Source: Chitinophaga sp. HK235
GTDB taxonomy: Bacteria > Bacteroidota > Bacteroidia > Chitinophagales > Chitinophagaceae
Direction of reading: 5' to 3'
DNA: 64,000 nt
Assembly: GCF_018255755.1 (NCBI RefSeq)
Contig: NZ_CP073766.1
Location: 6,260,501-6,324,500 of the forward strand
The position numbers and the translations under genes are program-made. Positions 36,375 through 46,256 of this stretch are shown here, in pieces. Under the pieces are notes generated by a model that saw nothing but the letters and a program-made list of their open reading frames with translations, searched no databases and was not told the origin of the DNA. Positions within the stretch are counted from its first letter, which is position 1. Each line of letters opens with the position of its first letter.

Positions 36375-36404
36375 TTGTCAATCCACTAAAAGTTAGCATC
36401 TTTG
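36375..36404 (+). promoter_or_regulatory. Candidate promoter of ruvA-sprA
   Basis: TTG at 36375-36377, 19 bases, then CATCTTTG at 36397-36404, one mismatch from TAnnTTTG. It leaves a leader of about 70 bases before ruvA. Confidence 0.45.
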
Positions 36405-36479
36405 CCCCTTTATTACAAGGGATGCTTTATTCCTCATTTTTTCGTAAGTTTTAGTTAAATTACCGAACCTTTACCTTCT

Positions 36480-37070
36480 ATGATCGCTTATTTGGATGGA
36501 AAATTGGCATATAAGTCACCGGCATTTGTTCATATGGATGTGAACGGAATAGGATACGAAGTCCAGATCAGCCTTAATACCTATTCACGGATACAGGGCC
36601 TGGAAAGTTGTAAATTGTTAACCTATTTGCAGATCAAGGAAGACGCACATACCCTGTATGGTTTTTTTGAAGAGGCAGAAAGAAGCCTTTTCCTTTTATT
36701 GATCAGCGTATCAGGAGTTGGCGCCAGTACGGCCAGAATGATGTTGTCTTCTCTTCAACCGGAAGATATCCAGCGGGCCATTATGATGGAGAATGAAAAA
36801 ATGCTGGAAGGCGTCAAAGGAATAGGGGCAAAAACAGCCAAAAGAATCATTCTGGAACTGAAAGACAAGATAAAGAAACAAAAGGATACAGGTGGCTTAC
36901 AATTATCTGCAGCATTAAACAATACAATCCATGAAGATGCGTTAAATGCTCTGGTAACTCTTGGCATAGCCCGGAACATGGCAGATACGGCAATTCAGAG
37001 AGTTATGAAGAACGAACCAACATTGCAAAACTTGGAAGAGCTGATCAAAAAAGCCCTGAAAAGTTTATAA
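36480..37070 (+). CDS. ruvA: Holliday junction branch migration protein RuvA
   Basis: Tetrameric Holliday-junction binding subunit of the RuvAB helicase. The OB-fold N-terminus starts MIAYLDGKL and has VNGIGYEVQIS; two helix-hairpin-helix motifs follow (SVSGVGASTARMML and GVKGIGAKTAKRIILEL); the C-terminal RuvB-binding domain is at about 145-196. Length 196 is normal. It lies directly upstream of sprA, an arrangement I recall from other Bacteroidota. Confidence 0.95.
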   Translation: MIAYLDGKLAYKSPAFVHMDVNGIGYEVQISLNTYSRIQGLESCKLLTYLQIKEDAHTLYGFFEEAERSLFLLLISVSGVGASTARMMLSSLQPEDIQRAIMMENEKMLEGVKGIGAKTAKRIILELKDKIKKQKDTGGLQLSAALNNTIHEDALNALVTLGIARNMADTAIQRVMKNEPTLQNLEELIKKALKSL

Positions 37071-37102
37071 TTAATAAAGACCTCTATAAAAACCTATTTT
37101 TC

Positions 37103-40100
37103 TTGGCAAGAAAGACTTACTATGGTGCTTTTGCAGTAATAGGAATTGTATCTTTTATCATTGTTGACACTGCCGCAAGGGAACGATCCGGGAATATTAA
37201 ATTTTTGAGCAGAACGAGTTGGAAGTCGGACACCACAACTACTGGTAATACCAAAATCGATACTACCGGGAAGAAAGATACCCTGAAATACCCCCTTAAG
37301 GACAGACGCGGCCCCACTATATCGGACCCGACGTCCAGGAATGCTATTGACCTGAACGATCCGGCCAATATCAACAAAACTGTAGAATACGATCCCATTA
37401 CCAAACAATACACCGTCACAGAGAAAATCGGCAACCAGAATTACCGGAACCCGACTTATATGAACTTCGATGAGTTCTATAAACTTCAGTCGGCCCAAAG
37501 CGAAAAAAACTACTGGCAGAAAAGGGCCAGCGCTCTCGGTAATCTCAACCAGCGTGGTAATGGCCCGCAGCTGTACAACGGCAATAACCTCTTTGACCGC
37601 ATCTTCGGCGGCAGTAAAGTGGATATCCGGCCGCAGGGAAGCCTCGACCTGACATTCGGCTACCAGGGCCAGAATATCAAAAACCCTGTACTGGTGGAGC
37701 AGGCCCGTAAAAACGGGGGCTTCAACTTCGACATGGGTATCAACATGAACGTTACCGGAAGAATCGGTGATAAACTGAAACTGATCACCAACTACAATAC
37801 CCAGTCTACCTTCGATTTCGAAAACCAGGTAAAACTGGAGTATACCGGCTATAGTGACGAAATTATCAAGAAAATAGAAGCCGGTAACGTGAGCTTCCCC
37901 CTCCGTAGTTCCCTGATCTCCGGTATCCAGTCACTCTTCGGTGTGAAAACGCAACTGCAGTTTGGCCGCCTCACGGTAACGAGTGTACTGTCCAACCAGA
38001 AATCACAGAAACAGAACCTCATGCTCAAAGGCGGTACCATGGTACAGGATTATAATATCCGCGCCGATGAATATGAGGACAACCGACACTTCCTCCTGGC
38101 GCAGTTTTACCGCGATACGTTTAACTACGCCATGTCCAACCTGCCCATTATCCGCTCTCTCTCCAATATCACCAGGATAGAGGTGTGGGTAACCAATAAA
38201 ACCGGGGCCACCACTCAAACCCGTGATATCGTAGGTTTGATGGACCTTGGTGAATACAAACCTTACAACGATCAGATCAAGGTAAACACCACCTCCCACC
38301 TGCCAGACAGGGCTACCAACAACCTGTACGGCAGTCTGATCGGCGACCCTGCCAGCCGTAATACCGGTATTGTGGTAAGCCGTTTACTGGCCCTGGGCCT
38401 GAAACCGGTGTCGGAGTTTGAAAAAACATTCGCCCGTAAACTGGACTCCACAGAATATACGGTTAACAAACAACTGGGCTTCATCTCTCTTAACCAACAG
38501 CTGCAACCAGACGAAGTGCTGGCAGTAGCTTATCAATACACGTATAACGGCAGAACCTACCAGGTGGGTGAATTCTCCCAGGATATCCCACCAGATCAGA
38601 ACAATAGCGCCAACTCACCGGTGCTGTTCCTGAAATTGCTGAAAGCCACTTCGGCCCGGCCTACACTGCCTATCTGGAAGCTGATGATGAAAAACATCTA
38701 TGCCACCGGCGCCTTCCAGGTGAATAAGCAGGACTTCAAAATGGATGTTTTCTATAAAGACCCCGGTGCAGAAAACAGACCGCCCAGCGATAAACGTTAC
38801 CTCCCCGATGCAAAAGGCGATTACGCCGGTGCACCGATTATTACCATCTTAAACCTCGACCGCCTCAACAACCAGCTCGACCCGCAGCCGGATGGTGTGT
38901 TCGACTACGTAGAGGGATACACGATTAATTCCCTTAACGGGAAAATCATGTTCCCCATGCTGGAACCTTTCGGGGACGGACTGAAAAAAGCTTTCGGCGG
39001 AGATGGTACCCTGGAAAAACAATACATGTACCGCGTATTGTACGACTCCATCAAGGTAGTGGCACAACAGTTCCCGCAGCTCAACCGCTACGTGATACGC
39101 GGCTCCTATAAATCGGCCAACTCCTCGGAAATCAATCTGGGAGGTGGTATCACCATTCCTCCCGGCTCCGTGACCGTAACCGCCGGTGGCCAGGTGTTGC
39201 GTGAAAATGTGGATTATATCATCGACTATAACCTCGGCAGGCTTAAGATCATCAACGGCGGTGTGCTCAACTCCGGCGTGCCGATCAATGTGCAGTTTGA
39301 AAACAATGCCCTGTTCGGCCAGCAGGTCCGCAACTATTTCGGTACCCGCCTAGATTATCTCGTCAATGATAAACTGAGTATCGGCGGTACCATCGTCCGC
39401 ATGAGTGAAAGACCTTACTACCAGAAGGTGAACTACGGTGAAGATCCTATCAAAAACACCATGGTAGGCCTCGACCTTAACTACGCTTCCGAATGGAAAG
39501 GACTGACACGTTTCCTGGACAAACTGCCCAACTACAGTACTACCACACCTTCCCACGTCCTGTTTACTGGTGAGGTGGCCCGGCTGTTCCCTGGTCACAG
39601 TAAACTGATCAACCAGCCCGGCAGCAAACAGGGTACAGCTTATATCGACGATTTCGAAGGTGTAAAGAGTGGTTATGATCTTAAATTCCCTGCTACCAGC
39701 TGGGCACTGGCCTCTACGCCCAAAGGCGCCACCAATGCCAGCGGTACCGTGCTTTTCCCGGAGGCAGAGATGAATAACACACTCGACTATGGTAAAAACA
39801 GGGCGAAACTGGCCTGGTATATCCTGGAGCCAACACTCCAGCTGCCCAAGTCACCCAACCTGCCTCCCGGTATCTCTGTTGATGATCAGTCAGACCCCCG
39901 CGTAAGGCTGGTATACCAGAAAGAGGTGTTCCGTAACAGATCTACCGATTTCGGACAAAGTCAGCTCAGTACCCTCGATCTGGCCTACTATCCTACAGAA
40001 AGAGGCCCGTATAACTTTACCAGCAATCCGATGTCTATGGACAGGAATGGTAAACTGGCCAGTCCCAAATCAAGATGGGGGGGTATCATGCGCGCCATCG

Positions 40101-43100
40101 ACAACAGCGACTTCGAAACTGCGAATATCGAATACATCGAATTCTGGATACAGGACCCCTTCATTAAATCACCCAACAGTGCAGGTGGTTCTCTCTACTT
40201 CAACCTGGGTAACGTTTCTGAAGACATTCTCAAAGACGGTAAAAAATTCTTTGAAAATGGTATGCCGGACCCCAATCAGGACCCTAACAAGATCGATTCT
40301 TCCACATGGGGCCGCCAGCCTAAGTTCCAGCAGCAGATCACCCAGGCCTTCGATAACGATCCCAATATCAGGGCTTATCAGGACGTGGGTTATGATGGTC
40401 TGAAATCTTCCGATGAGGCTGCGTTCTATAAAACCTATATGAACGAAATGGCCATGAACTTCGGTGGTTCCCCTGTATTCCAGCAGGCACAGAGAGATCC
40501 GGCCAACGACGATTATAAACATTACCGCAGTGCCGATTATGATGCCAGCAAGGCCAGCATTCTGGAACGTTATAAAAACTATAGCAATCCGGAAGGCAAC
40601 TCCCCGGTATCTGATCCCAAATCATCGTTCTCTACTGCCGCTACCAACATCCCCGAGTCGGAAGATCTGAACAGGGATAATACCATGAACGAAACGGAAG
40701 AGTACTTCCAGTACCGGGTAGACCTGAAACCCAGTATGACGGTAGGTACCAACTTCATTGTGGATAAAATTGATGCGCCGGTAGATCTGCCGAACGGACA
40801 GAAAACCACCGAAACCTGGTATCAGTTTAAAGTGCCGTTAAACCAGTTCAACGCTAAGGTGGGCAGCATCCCCGACTTTAAGTCTATCCGCTTTATGCGT
40901 ATGTTCATGACCGATTTCAGCGAACCGGTAGTGGTACGTTTTGCGAAACTGGAACTGGTACGCAACCAATGGCGCCGTTATATGTACGAGTTAAGACCAG
41001 GTGATCCTGTACCGTTAAATCAGACCACCACCTTTAACTCTTCTGCTGTAAATATTGAAGAAAACTCTTCCCGCAGCCCTATTCCTTATGTGCTGCCACC
41101 GGGAGTAGTAAGACAGAATACAATCAGTACCAACAATACCACACTGCAGCTGAACGAACAATCCCTGTCTGTTCAGGTATGTAATCTGCAGGACGGAGAG
41201 ATCCGCTCTCTGTACAAAACCCTGAACATGGACATGCGCCGGTATAAAAAACTGGAGATGTACATGCACGCAGAAGCCATGGGATCAGCCAGCGCACTGA
41301 AAGACGGGCAGGTACAGGCGGTGATACGTATTGGTAGTGACTTTGTGAGTAACTATTACGAATACCGTATTCCGCTGAAAGTGACTGCATGGAACTCCAA
41401 ATCGCCTACAGAAATATGGCCGGAAGGAAATAACCTACAGCTGATCATGGATCGGTTAAGTCAGCTCAAACAGAAAAGGAATATGTGTGATTCCTGCACT
41501 CCGTTGCTGCCATACCCCATGACACCAGTGCCTGATGAATACGGCAACTATATGTCAGTAGTGGGTAACCCCAGCCTGGGAGATGCACGTACCATGATGA
41601 TTGGTGTCCTTAACCCCAAAGACGATGGATTGCCCCGTTGTGCGGAAGTATGGTTCGATGAACTGCGTCTGTCTGACTTTGATGAGAAAGGTGGTTATGC
41701 CGCTCTCGCCAGGGCAGACTTTCAGCTGGCCGACCTGGGTACCATCTCCGTTTCCGGAAATATGCACACAGCCGGCTTCGGAAATATTGACCAGCGGGTG
41801 AACGAACGTTTCCGCGATAACTTCCTGCAATACGATGCTGCCGCCAATCTGGATCTGGGCAAACTGTTACCTAAAAAGGTAGGTATGTCTATCCCGGTAT
41901 ATGCCGGATATTCACAATCCGCCAGCAATCCGGAATATGATCCGTACGATCTGGATATCAAACTGAAGGATAAAATAGCATTGGCCCGGTCTGCACGGGA
42001 GAGGGACTCCATCCGCAAAAACGCGCAGGACTTCACCTCTATCACCAGTCTGAACTTTACCAACGTCCGGAAACTCAATCTGAAACAGGGTAAACGACAT
42101 CTGTGGGATATCGAGAACTTCGACATCAGTTATTCGTTTTCGCAGATCAACAGGCATAATCCGCTGATTCAAAGCGACCTGCTGACCAAACACCGCGGTG
42201 GATTGGGGTATAACTACGCCGGCCAGCCACGTTATATTGAGCCGTTTAAAAAGCTACTGAAGACTAAAACTCACTGGCTGGATCTGATAAGGGACTTCAA
42301 TATTAACTATGTGCCGTCTATCATCAGTTTCCGTGCAGATATTATCCGGCAGTTTGGCGCATCCCGTATCCGCAACGTGGGCGGCGATGTGAAATATCAG
42401 CTGCCTGAGACTTATGATAAATACTTCACATTCGATCGCTATTATACACTTAAATGGGATCTCACCCGTAGTATCAATGTTGAGTTTAATGCGGTGAACA
42501 ATTCCCGTGTAGACGAGCCGGCAGGTAGAATAAACAATTCCTCGAAAAAGGATTCTGTGTGGTCCAATTTCTTCAAAGGTGGTCGTTCTGTAAACTACAT
42601 GCACAACGCTAACTTCACGTACACCCTGCCTACAGCCAAGTTCCCGGCCTTAAGCTGGACCAGCGTGGCAGTGGGTTATAGCACAGAATACCGTTGGACC
42701 GGCGCTTCCAGGCTGGCACTTTATCTGGGTAACGCCATCGAAAACAGTCAGCAGCGCACAGTAACAGCAGAATTTAAATTTGTGGAACTGTACAACAAAT
42801 CCAAGTTCCTGCGTAAAATTAATGCGCGCAAACAATCGACCAACAATAACAATCAACAGAACAACAAAAACAATACAGGCAATAACAATCAGTCATCTCA
42901 GCAACAACAGAATGCTGATGATATTTCACCATGGGTGAAAGGAGTGCTGAAACCATTGATGGCACTGAAGCGTATTGGTATCAACTACAACGAAAATGCA
43001 GGAACACGTCTGCCAGGTTATCTGGACAGTACCAAAGTGCTGGGTATGAACTGGCAATCTATGGCGCCAGGCATTGGGTTTGTATTGGGCAAACAGCCGG

Positions 43101-44383
43101 ATAAAAAATGGCTGGACGATTTCGCCAAAAAAGGATTGATTACGCCGGACCCTTCACTGAACATACAGTTCCAGCAGCAGTTTACCCAACGTTGGGACGC
43201 TCAGGCACAGCTGGAGCCGTTTAACGATCTGCGTATAGATCTTAACATGACCAAGTCGTTTACCAAAACGCATACAGAACTGTATAAGAACCTGCAGGAT
43301 TCTACCGGTGCCAACCTCGGCTTCCAGCACCTCAGTCCTTATGATGCCGGTGGTTTTGAAATTACCTATATCGCCATCAAAACCATGTTTGGCAGAATCA
43401 ATACGGCGAATGGGGTTTCTGAGACGTTCCGTAATTTCGAGGCATACCGTAATATCATTTCTCAAAGACTGGGCGCAGCCAACCCGTACAACAAAGACCC
43501 GGGAGTACCTGCCGGCGATCCGAAAGATCCGTCTTATGCCTACGGTTATACCCGGTATGCACAAGACGTGCTGATACCAGCCTTCCTGGCTGCCTACACC
43601 GGCAAGTCGCCCGACAAGATCGGACTGCTGCAGGGACCTGGCAGCTCTGTAAGAAGCAATCCGTTCAAAAACTTCATACCTAGACCTAACTGGCGTGTAA
43701 CGTATAATGGTCTGACCAAGCTGGAACCATTCCGCAGCTTCCTTACCAACTTTACACTCACGCATGGTTATATCGGTACGCTGTCGATGAACTCCTATAA
43801 TACTTCCATGTATTATGAAGATCCAAGACTGGCAGGTTATCCGGCCTTCAGGGATACCGTATCGGGCAACTACTTCCCGTACTTCCTGGTACCGAACCTG
43901 ACACTGACAGAACAGTTCTCGCCGCTGCTGGGGATCGACCTCACCTTTACCAACAGCCTCAATGCGCGTGTCGAATTCCGTAAGAGCCGTTCACTCAGTC
44001 TCAGTCTGATCGATTACCAGCTGACAGAACTGCGTTCCAGCGAAATCGTGATCGGTGCCGGCTATCGTATCAGAGGGCTGCAGCTGCCATTTGCGATCAG
44101 TAAAAACGGAGGAAAGCGTTTGCAGAATGACCTTAACTTCCGGCTGGATATGAGCTTCCGTGATGATAAAACGGCTAACAACCGACTGGATGCCGATCTG
44201 GTGATCCCCACCAGCGGTCAGAAAGTGGTGGGTTTTGCACCTTCTATCGACTACATCGTGAACAATCGTCTGAATCTTCGCTTCTTCTACGATCGCAGAC
44301 AAACCATACCGGTTATTTCCACTGCTTATCCAATCACCAATACCAGAGGTGGTATTACTTTCCGCTTTGTATTATCACAATAG
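37103..44383 (+). CDS. sprA: T9SS translocon barrel protein SprA (Sov)
   Basis: Very large outer-membrane beta-barrel that forms the protein-conducting channel of the type IX secretion system. The 2426 residues match the SprA/Sov size; motifs include SLDLTFGYQGQNIKNP near residue 175, KLKLITNYNTQSTFDFENQ soon after, and many alternating-polarity strands with aromatic ends, closing in ITFRFVLSQ. A single N-terminal hydrophobic stretch (about 8-22) serves as the signal. The start appears to be TTG at 37103, as no ATG is near. An Asn/Gln-rich linker is at about residues 1911-1938. Confidence 0.93.
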   Translation: MARKTYYGAFAVIGIVSFIIVDTAARERSGNIKFLSRTSWKSDTTTTGNTKIDTTGKKDTLKYPLKDRRGPTISDPTSRNAIDLNDPANINKTVEYDPITKQYTVTEKIGNQNYRNPTYMNFDEFYKLQSAQSEKNYWQKRASALGNLNQRGNGPQLYNGNNLFDRIFGGSKVDIRPQGSLDLTFGYQGQNIKNPVLVEQARKNGGFNFDMGINMNVTGRIGDKLKLITNYNTQSTFDFENQVKLEYTGYSDEIIKKIEAGNVSFPLRSSLISGIQSLFGVKTQLQFGRLTVTSVLSNQKSQKQNLMLKGGTMVQDYNIRADEYEDNRHFLLAQFYRDTFNYAMSNLPIIRSLSNITRIEVWVTNKTGATTQTRDIVGLMDLGEYKPYNDQIKVNTTSHLPDRATNNLYGSLIGDPASRNTGIVVSRLLALGLKPVSEFEKTFARKLDSTEYTVNKQLGFISLNQQLQPDEVLAVAYQYTYNGRTYQVGEFSQDIPPDQNNSANSPVLFLKLLKATSARPTLPIWKLMMKNIYATGAFQVNKQDFKMDVFYKDPGAENRPPSDKRYLPDAKGDYAGAPIITILNLDRLNNQLDPQPDGVFDYVEGYTINSLNGKIMFPMLEPFGDGLKKAFGGDGTLEKQYMYRVLYDSIKVVAQQFPQLNRYVIRGSYKSANSSEINLGGGITIPPGSVTVTAGGQVLRENVDYIIDYNLGRLKIINGGVLNSGVPINVQFENNALFGQQVRNYFGTRLDYLVNDKLSIGGTIVRMSERPYYQKVNYGEDPIKNTMVGLDLNYASEWKGLTRFLDKLPNYSTTTPSHVLFTGEVARLFPGHSKLINQPGSKQGTAYIDDFEGVKSGYDLKFPATSWALASTPKGATNASGTVLFPEAEMNNTLDYGKNRAKLAWYILEPTLQLPKSPNLPPGISVDDQSDPRVRLVYQKEVFRNRSTDFGQSQLSTLDLAYYPTERGPYNFTSNPMSMDRNGKLASPKSRWGGIMRAIDNSDFETANIEYIEFWIQDPFIKSPNSAGGSLYFNLGNVSEDILKDGKKFFENGMPDPNQDPNKIDSSTWGRQPKFQQQITQAFDNDPNIRAYQDVGYDGLKSSDEAAFYKTYMNEMAMNFGGSPVFQQAQRDPANDDYKHYRSADYDASKASILERYKNYSNPEGNSPVSDPKSSFSTAATNIPESEDLNRDNTMNETEEYFQYRVDLKPSMTVGTNFIVDKIDAPVDLPNGQKTTETWYQFKVPLNQFNAKVGSIPDFKSIRFMRMFMTDFSEPVVVRFAKLELVRNQWRRYMYELRPGDPVPLNQTTTFNSSAVNIEENSSRSPIPYVLPPGVVRQNTISTNNTTLQLNEQSLSVQVCNLQDGEIRSLYKTLNMDMRRYKKLEMYMHAEAMGSASALKDGQVQAVIRIGSDFVSNYYEYRIPLKVTAWNSKSPTEIWPEGNNLQLIMDRLSQLKQKRNMCDSCTPLLPYPMTPVPDEYGNYMSVVGNPSLGDARTMMIGVLNPKDDGLPRCAEVWFDELRLSDFDEKGGYAALARADFQLADLGTISVSGNMHTAGFGNIDQRVNERFRDNFLQYDAAANLDLGKLLPKKVGMSIPVYAGYSQSASNPEYDPYDLDIKLKDKIALARSARERDSIRKNAQDFTSITSLNFTNVRKLNLKQGKRHLWDIENFDISYSFSQINRHNPLIQSDLLTKHRGGLGYNYAGQPRYIEPFKKLLKTKTHWLDLIRDFNINYVPSIISFRADIIRQFGASRIRNVGGDVKYQLPETYDKYFTFDRYYTLKWDLTRSINVEFNAVNNSRVDEPAGRINNSSKKDSVWSNFFKGGRSVNYMHNANFTYTLPTAKFPALSWTSVAVGYSTEYRWTGASRLALYLGNAIENSQQRTVTAEFKFVELYNKSKFLRKINARKQSTNNNNQQNNKNNTGNNNQSSQQQQNADDISPWVKGVLKPLMALKRIGINYNENAGTRLPGYLDSTKVLGMNWQSMAPGIGFVLGKQPDKKWLDDFAKKGLITPDPSLNIQFQQQFTQRWDAQAQLEPFNDLRIDLNMTKSFTKTHTELYKNLQDSTGANLGFQHLSPYDAGGFEITYIAIKTMFGRINTANGVSETFRNFEAYRNIISQRLGAANPYNKDPGVPAGDPKDPSYAYGYTRYAQDVLIPAFLAAYTGKSPDKIGLLQGPGSSVRSNPFKNFIPRPNWRVTYNGLTKLEPFRSFLTNFTLTHGYIGTLSMNSYNTSMYYEDPRLAGYPAFRDTVSGNYFPYFLVPNLTLTEQFSPLLGIDLTFTNSLNARVEFRKSRSLSLSLIDYQLTELRSSEIVIGAGYRIRGLQLPFAISKNGGKRLQNDLNFRLDMSFRDDKTANNRLDADLVIPTSGQKVVGFAPSIDYIVNNRLNLRFFYDRRQTIPVISTAYPITNTRGGITFRFVLSQ

Positions 44384-44403
44384 TGAGCGAAATAAATAGT
44401 TGA

Positions 44404-44453
44404 AAAATGAAGCGGCCGTCTCAAAAAGAGATGGCCGCTTCATTTTATTTTAT
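44404..44453 (+). terminator. Intrinsic terminator after sprA
   Basis: Stem of 19 bp (44404-44422 with 44428-44446), one G-U pair, AAAAA loop, followed by a T-rich run. Confidence 0.88.
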
Positions 44454-44463
44454 CCCGGAAAAT

Positions 44464-44484
44464 TAATTGTCAACTAGACAATTA
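44464..44484. promoter_or_regulatory. Small palindrome upstream of the M57 protease gene
   Basis: A perfect eight-base inverted repeat, TAATTGTC (44464-44471) and GACAATTA (44477-44484), lies about 100 bp before the gene. It is a possible operator with no further support. Confidence 0.25.
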
Positions 44485-44581
44485 TACCTCCTTTTTTACA
44501 AATGGTATTTGCTTTATATCGTATCTTGTTTTTATGTCCCTGCCCTGAAATTTTATTTCATGATATGAAAAACGTTAACCA

Positions 44582-45583
44582 ATGATGAAGACTTCATTAA
44601 CCATTATAGTATGTTGTTTATTAACCTGTATCGTTTTTTTTGCATGCCGCAAAGAACACGCCGGGGTAGGTACCGAGGAAGTACCTGAAACTGTCCTTGC
44701 CAAAATATCCGGATTGGGTTTTAGTAAAAAAGGTGTGATGAAAGTTAAGAACGGATACATTGTAGAAGGAGATATTTTGTTGACTGATAGCGACCTGAAT
44801 AAAAAGAATAATGTTATAAGATTGAATGTTGCTGAAACTGAACATTACCGTACCAACAAGCTGATTTATTTTGGTCTTGGTAACGTAGGTACGAGAACAA
44901 TCTATGTCTCAATAGAAAATCTTTCCGGCAATTACATCACCGCTATAGATGCCGCCCTTGCGCGGTATAACGCGCTTCAATTGAAGATAAGATTTGTTAG
45001 AATGCAGAGCGGCGGCAATATTGTTATTGCCAACGGTATTTTGCCTACCAATGTATTGGGTTCGTCAGGGTTCCCGGATGGTAATGGTAATCCTGCAGGC
45101 CGGATAGAGTTAAACGCAGGAAGTATCGGCGCCAATTTCAATATAGGCTGGATGACGAGCATTATAGCCCATGAACTGGGGCATTGCATCGGTTTCCGCC
45201 ATACAGACTATTTTAACCGTAGTGCCAGCTGTGGTTATGATCCCAATCCTGATGAAGGACAAGGCAGTGAAGGAGCTATCCTGATCCCCGGAACGCCCAG
45301 TGGCGCAGATACTGACAGCTGGATGCTGGCCTGTATAGGTACTGGTACAGACCGTCCCTTTACTACCAACGATATACTGGCGCTGAATTACCTCTACGGA
45401 TGCGGATATGAAGGCACCAGGGTTGTAAACGGTGTTTGCGAAACAGGTACCAAAAAATATGTTGGTGCAGTCAGACAAGGTAATACCTACAGGTGCACAT
45501 ACGTCTATACTTTCAGCGATGGCTCCATGAGCATGTACTACTATGAATACAATAACACTGGTTGCCCCGTAGATCCGGTGTGA
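44582..45583 (+). CDS. M57-type zinc metalloprotease lipoprotein
   Basis: Predicted secreted lipoprotein of 333 residues with lipobox Cys22 (FFAC). The metzincin-like zinc motif AHELGHCIGFRHTD gives ligands His197, His201 and His207, with Glu198 as the general base and Asp209 after it; this fits the M57 (dual-action HEIGH) peptidase family. The C-terminal part (about 215-333) has several cysteines and aromatic repeats and may bind a substrate. It stands alone between two terminators just downstream of sprA. Substrate unknown. Confidence 0.85.
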   Translation: MMKTSLTIIVCCLLTCIVFFACRKEHAGVGTEEVPETVLAKISGLGFSKKGVMKVKNGYIVEGDILLTDSDLNKKNNVIRLNVAETEHYRTNKLIYFGLGNVGTRTIYVSIENLSGNYITAIDAALARYNALQLKIRFVRMQSGGNIVIANGILPTNVLGSSGFPDGNGNPAGRIELNAGSIGANFNIGWMTSIIAHELGHCIGFRHTDYFNRSASCGYDPNPDEGQGSEGAILIPGTPSGADTDSWMLACIGTGTDRPFTTNDILALNYLYGCGYEGTRVVNGVCETGTKKYVGAVRQGNTYRCTYVYTFSDGSMSMYYYEYNNTGCPVDPV

Positions 45584-45624
45584 TCCGTTTGACAGAATGA
45601 TCCCCAGGGCAGGGAAATTAAGCC

Positions 45625-45668
45625 AAAGGAGGTATCTCAGACTATGTTGAGGTACCTCCTTTTGTTTT
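45625..45668 (+). terminator. Intrinsic terminator after the M57 protease gene
   Basis: Stem AAAGGAGGTATCTCA (45625-45639) with TGAGGTACCTCCTTT (45648-45662), one G-U pair, then T-rich sequence. Confidence 0.85.
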
Positions 45669-45741
45669 AAGTCTCAGCCCTTCGGGCGATGCATAACAAT
45701 CGCCCCTGATAAAAATCATGATATTTTTAATGATTGTTATT

Positions 45742-45749
45742 TAAGTTTG
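45742..45749 (+). promoter_or_regulatory. -7 box directly before the Cys-rich gene
   Basis: TAAGTTTG fits the consensus fully and ends four bases before the GTG at 45754, which suggests a leaderless transcript. Confidence 0.4.
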
Positions 45750-45753
45750 CACA

Positions 45754-46125
45754 GTGAAATATTTTCTCATCATATGCATTTCATTGGGACTTTTGCTGCA
45801 AAACTTCAGCAAAAGTCTTATCGTCCTGCAGTTCAACGCACAGCAGTCCTACATTGCGCAGGTGTTGTGTGAAAACAGGAACAAGCCGGAAATGCATTGT
45901 GATGGTAAATGTTACCTGAAAAAAGAACTGGACCGTGATGCCCGTCAGGACAAAAACACTGGCAGAAACAAGGAACGTTACGAAGTGATGTTTGTGAATG
46001 CCTTGCCGGTATATATTCAGGTACCGGTAGCTGCACAGGTAGCACATGTAGCTTTTTACACAGCCCCATCCCTGGAAACCCCTGCCTCCGCTATTTTCCA
46101 TCCACCGAAGCCATTGATTGGCTAA
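45754..46125 (+). CDS. Small exported Cys-motif protein next to a TonB receptor
   Basis: Protein of 123 residues with a GTG start and an N-terminal hydrophobic segment (about 3-18, possibly to 26). The notable part is LCENRNKPEMHCDGKCYLKK, with Cys39, Cys49 and Cys53 plus His48, followed by a highly charged stretch (54-76) and a proline-rich end. I have met similar short proteins beside TonB-dependent receptors in Bacteroidota, but know of no proven function. The cysteine set suggests metal or heme binding; that is inference. First gene of a likely three-gene unit. Confidence 0.65.
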   Translation: MKYFLIICISLGLLLQNFSKSLIVLQFNAQQSYIAQVLCENRNKPEMHCDGKCYLKKELDRDARQDKNTGRNKERYEVMFVNALPVYIQVPVAAQVAHVAFYTAPSLETPASAIFHPPKPLIG

Positions 46126-46256
46126 GTTATTGTGTGTTGGTTTGATGACCTGACGATGATGATATCGTTGGCGTTGTTATACTGATACACTCCATCCTTA
46201 TTATTCCTGATAAACCAGGTGTATGCCTTTCAGGCTTACACCCCATTAATGATGTA

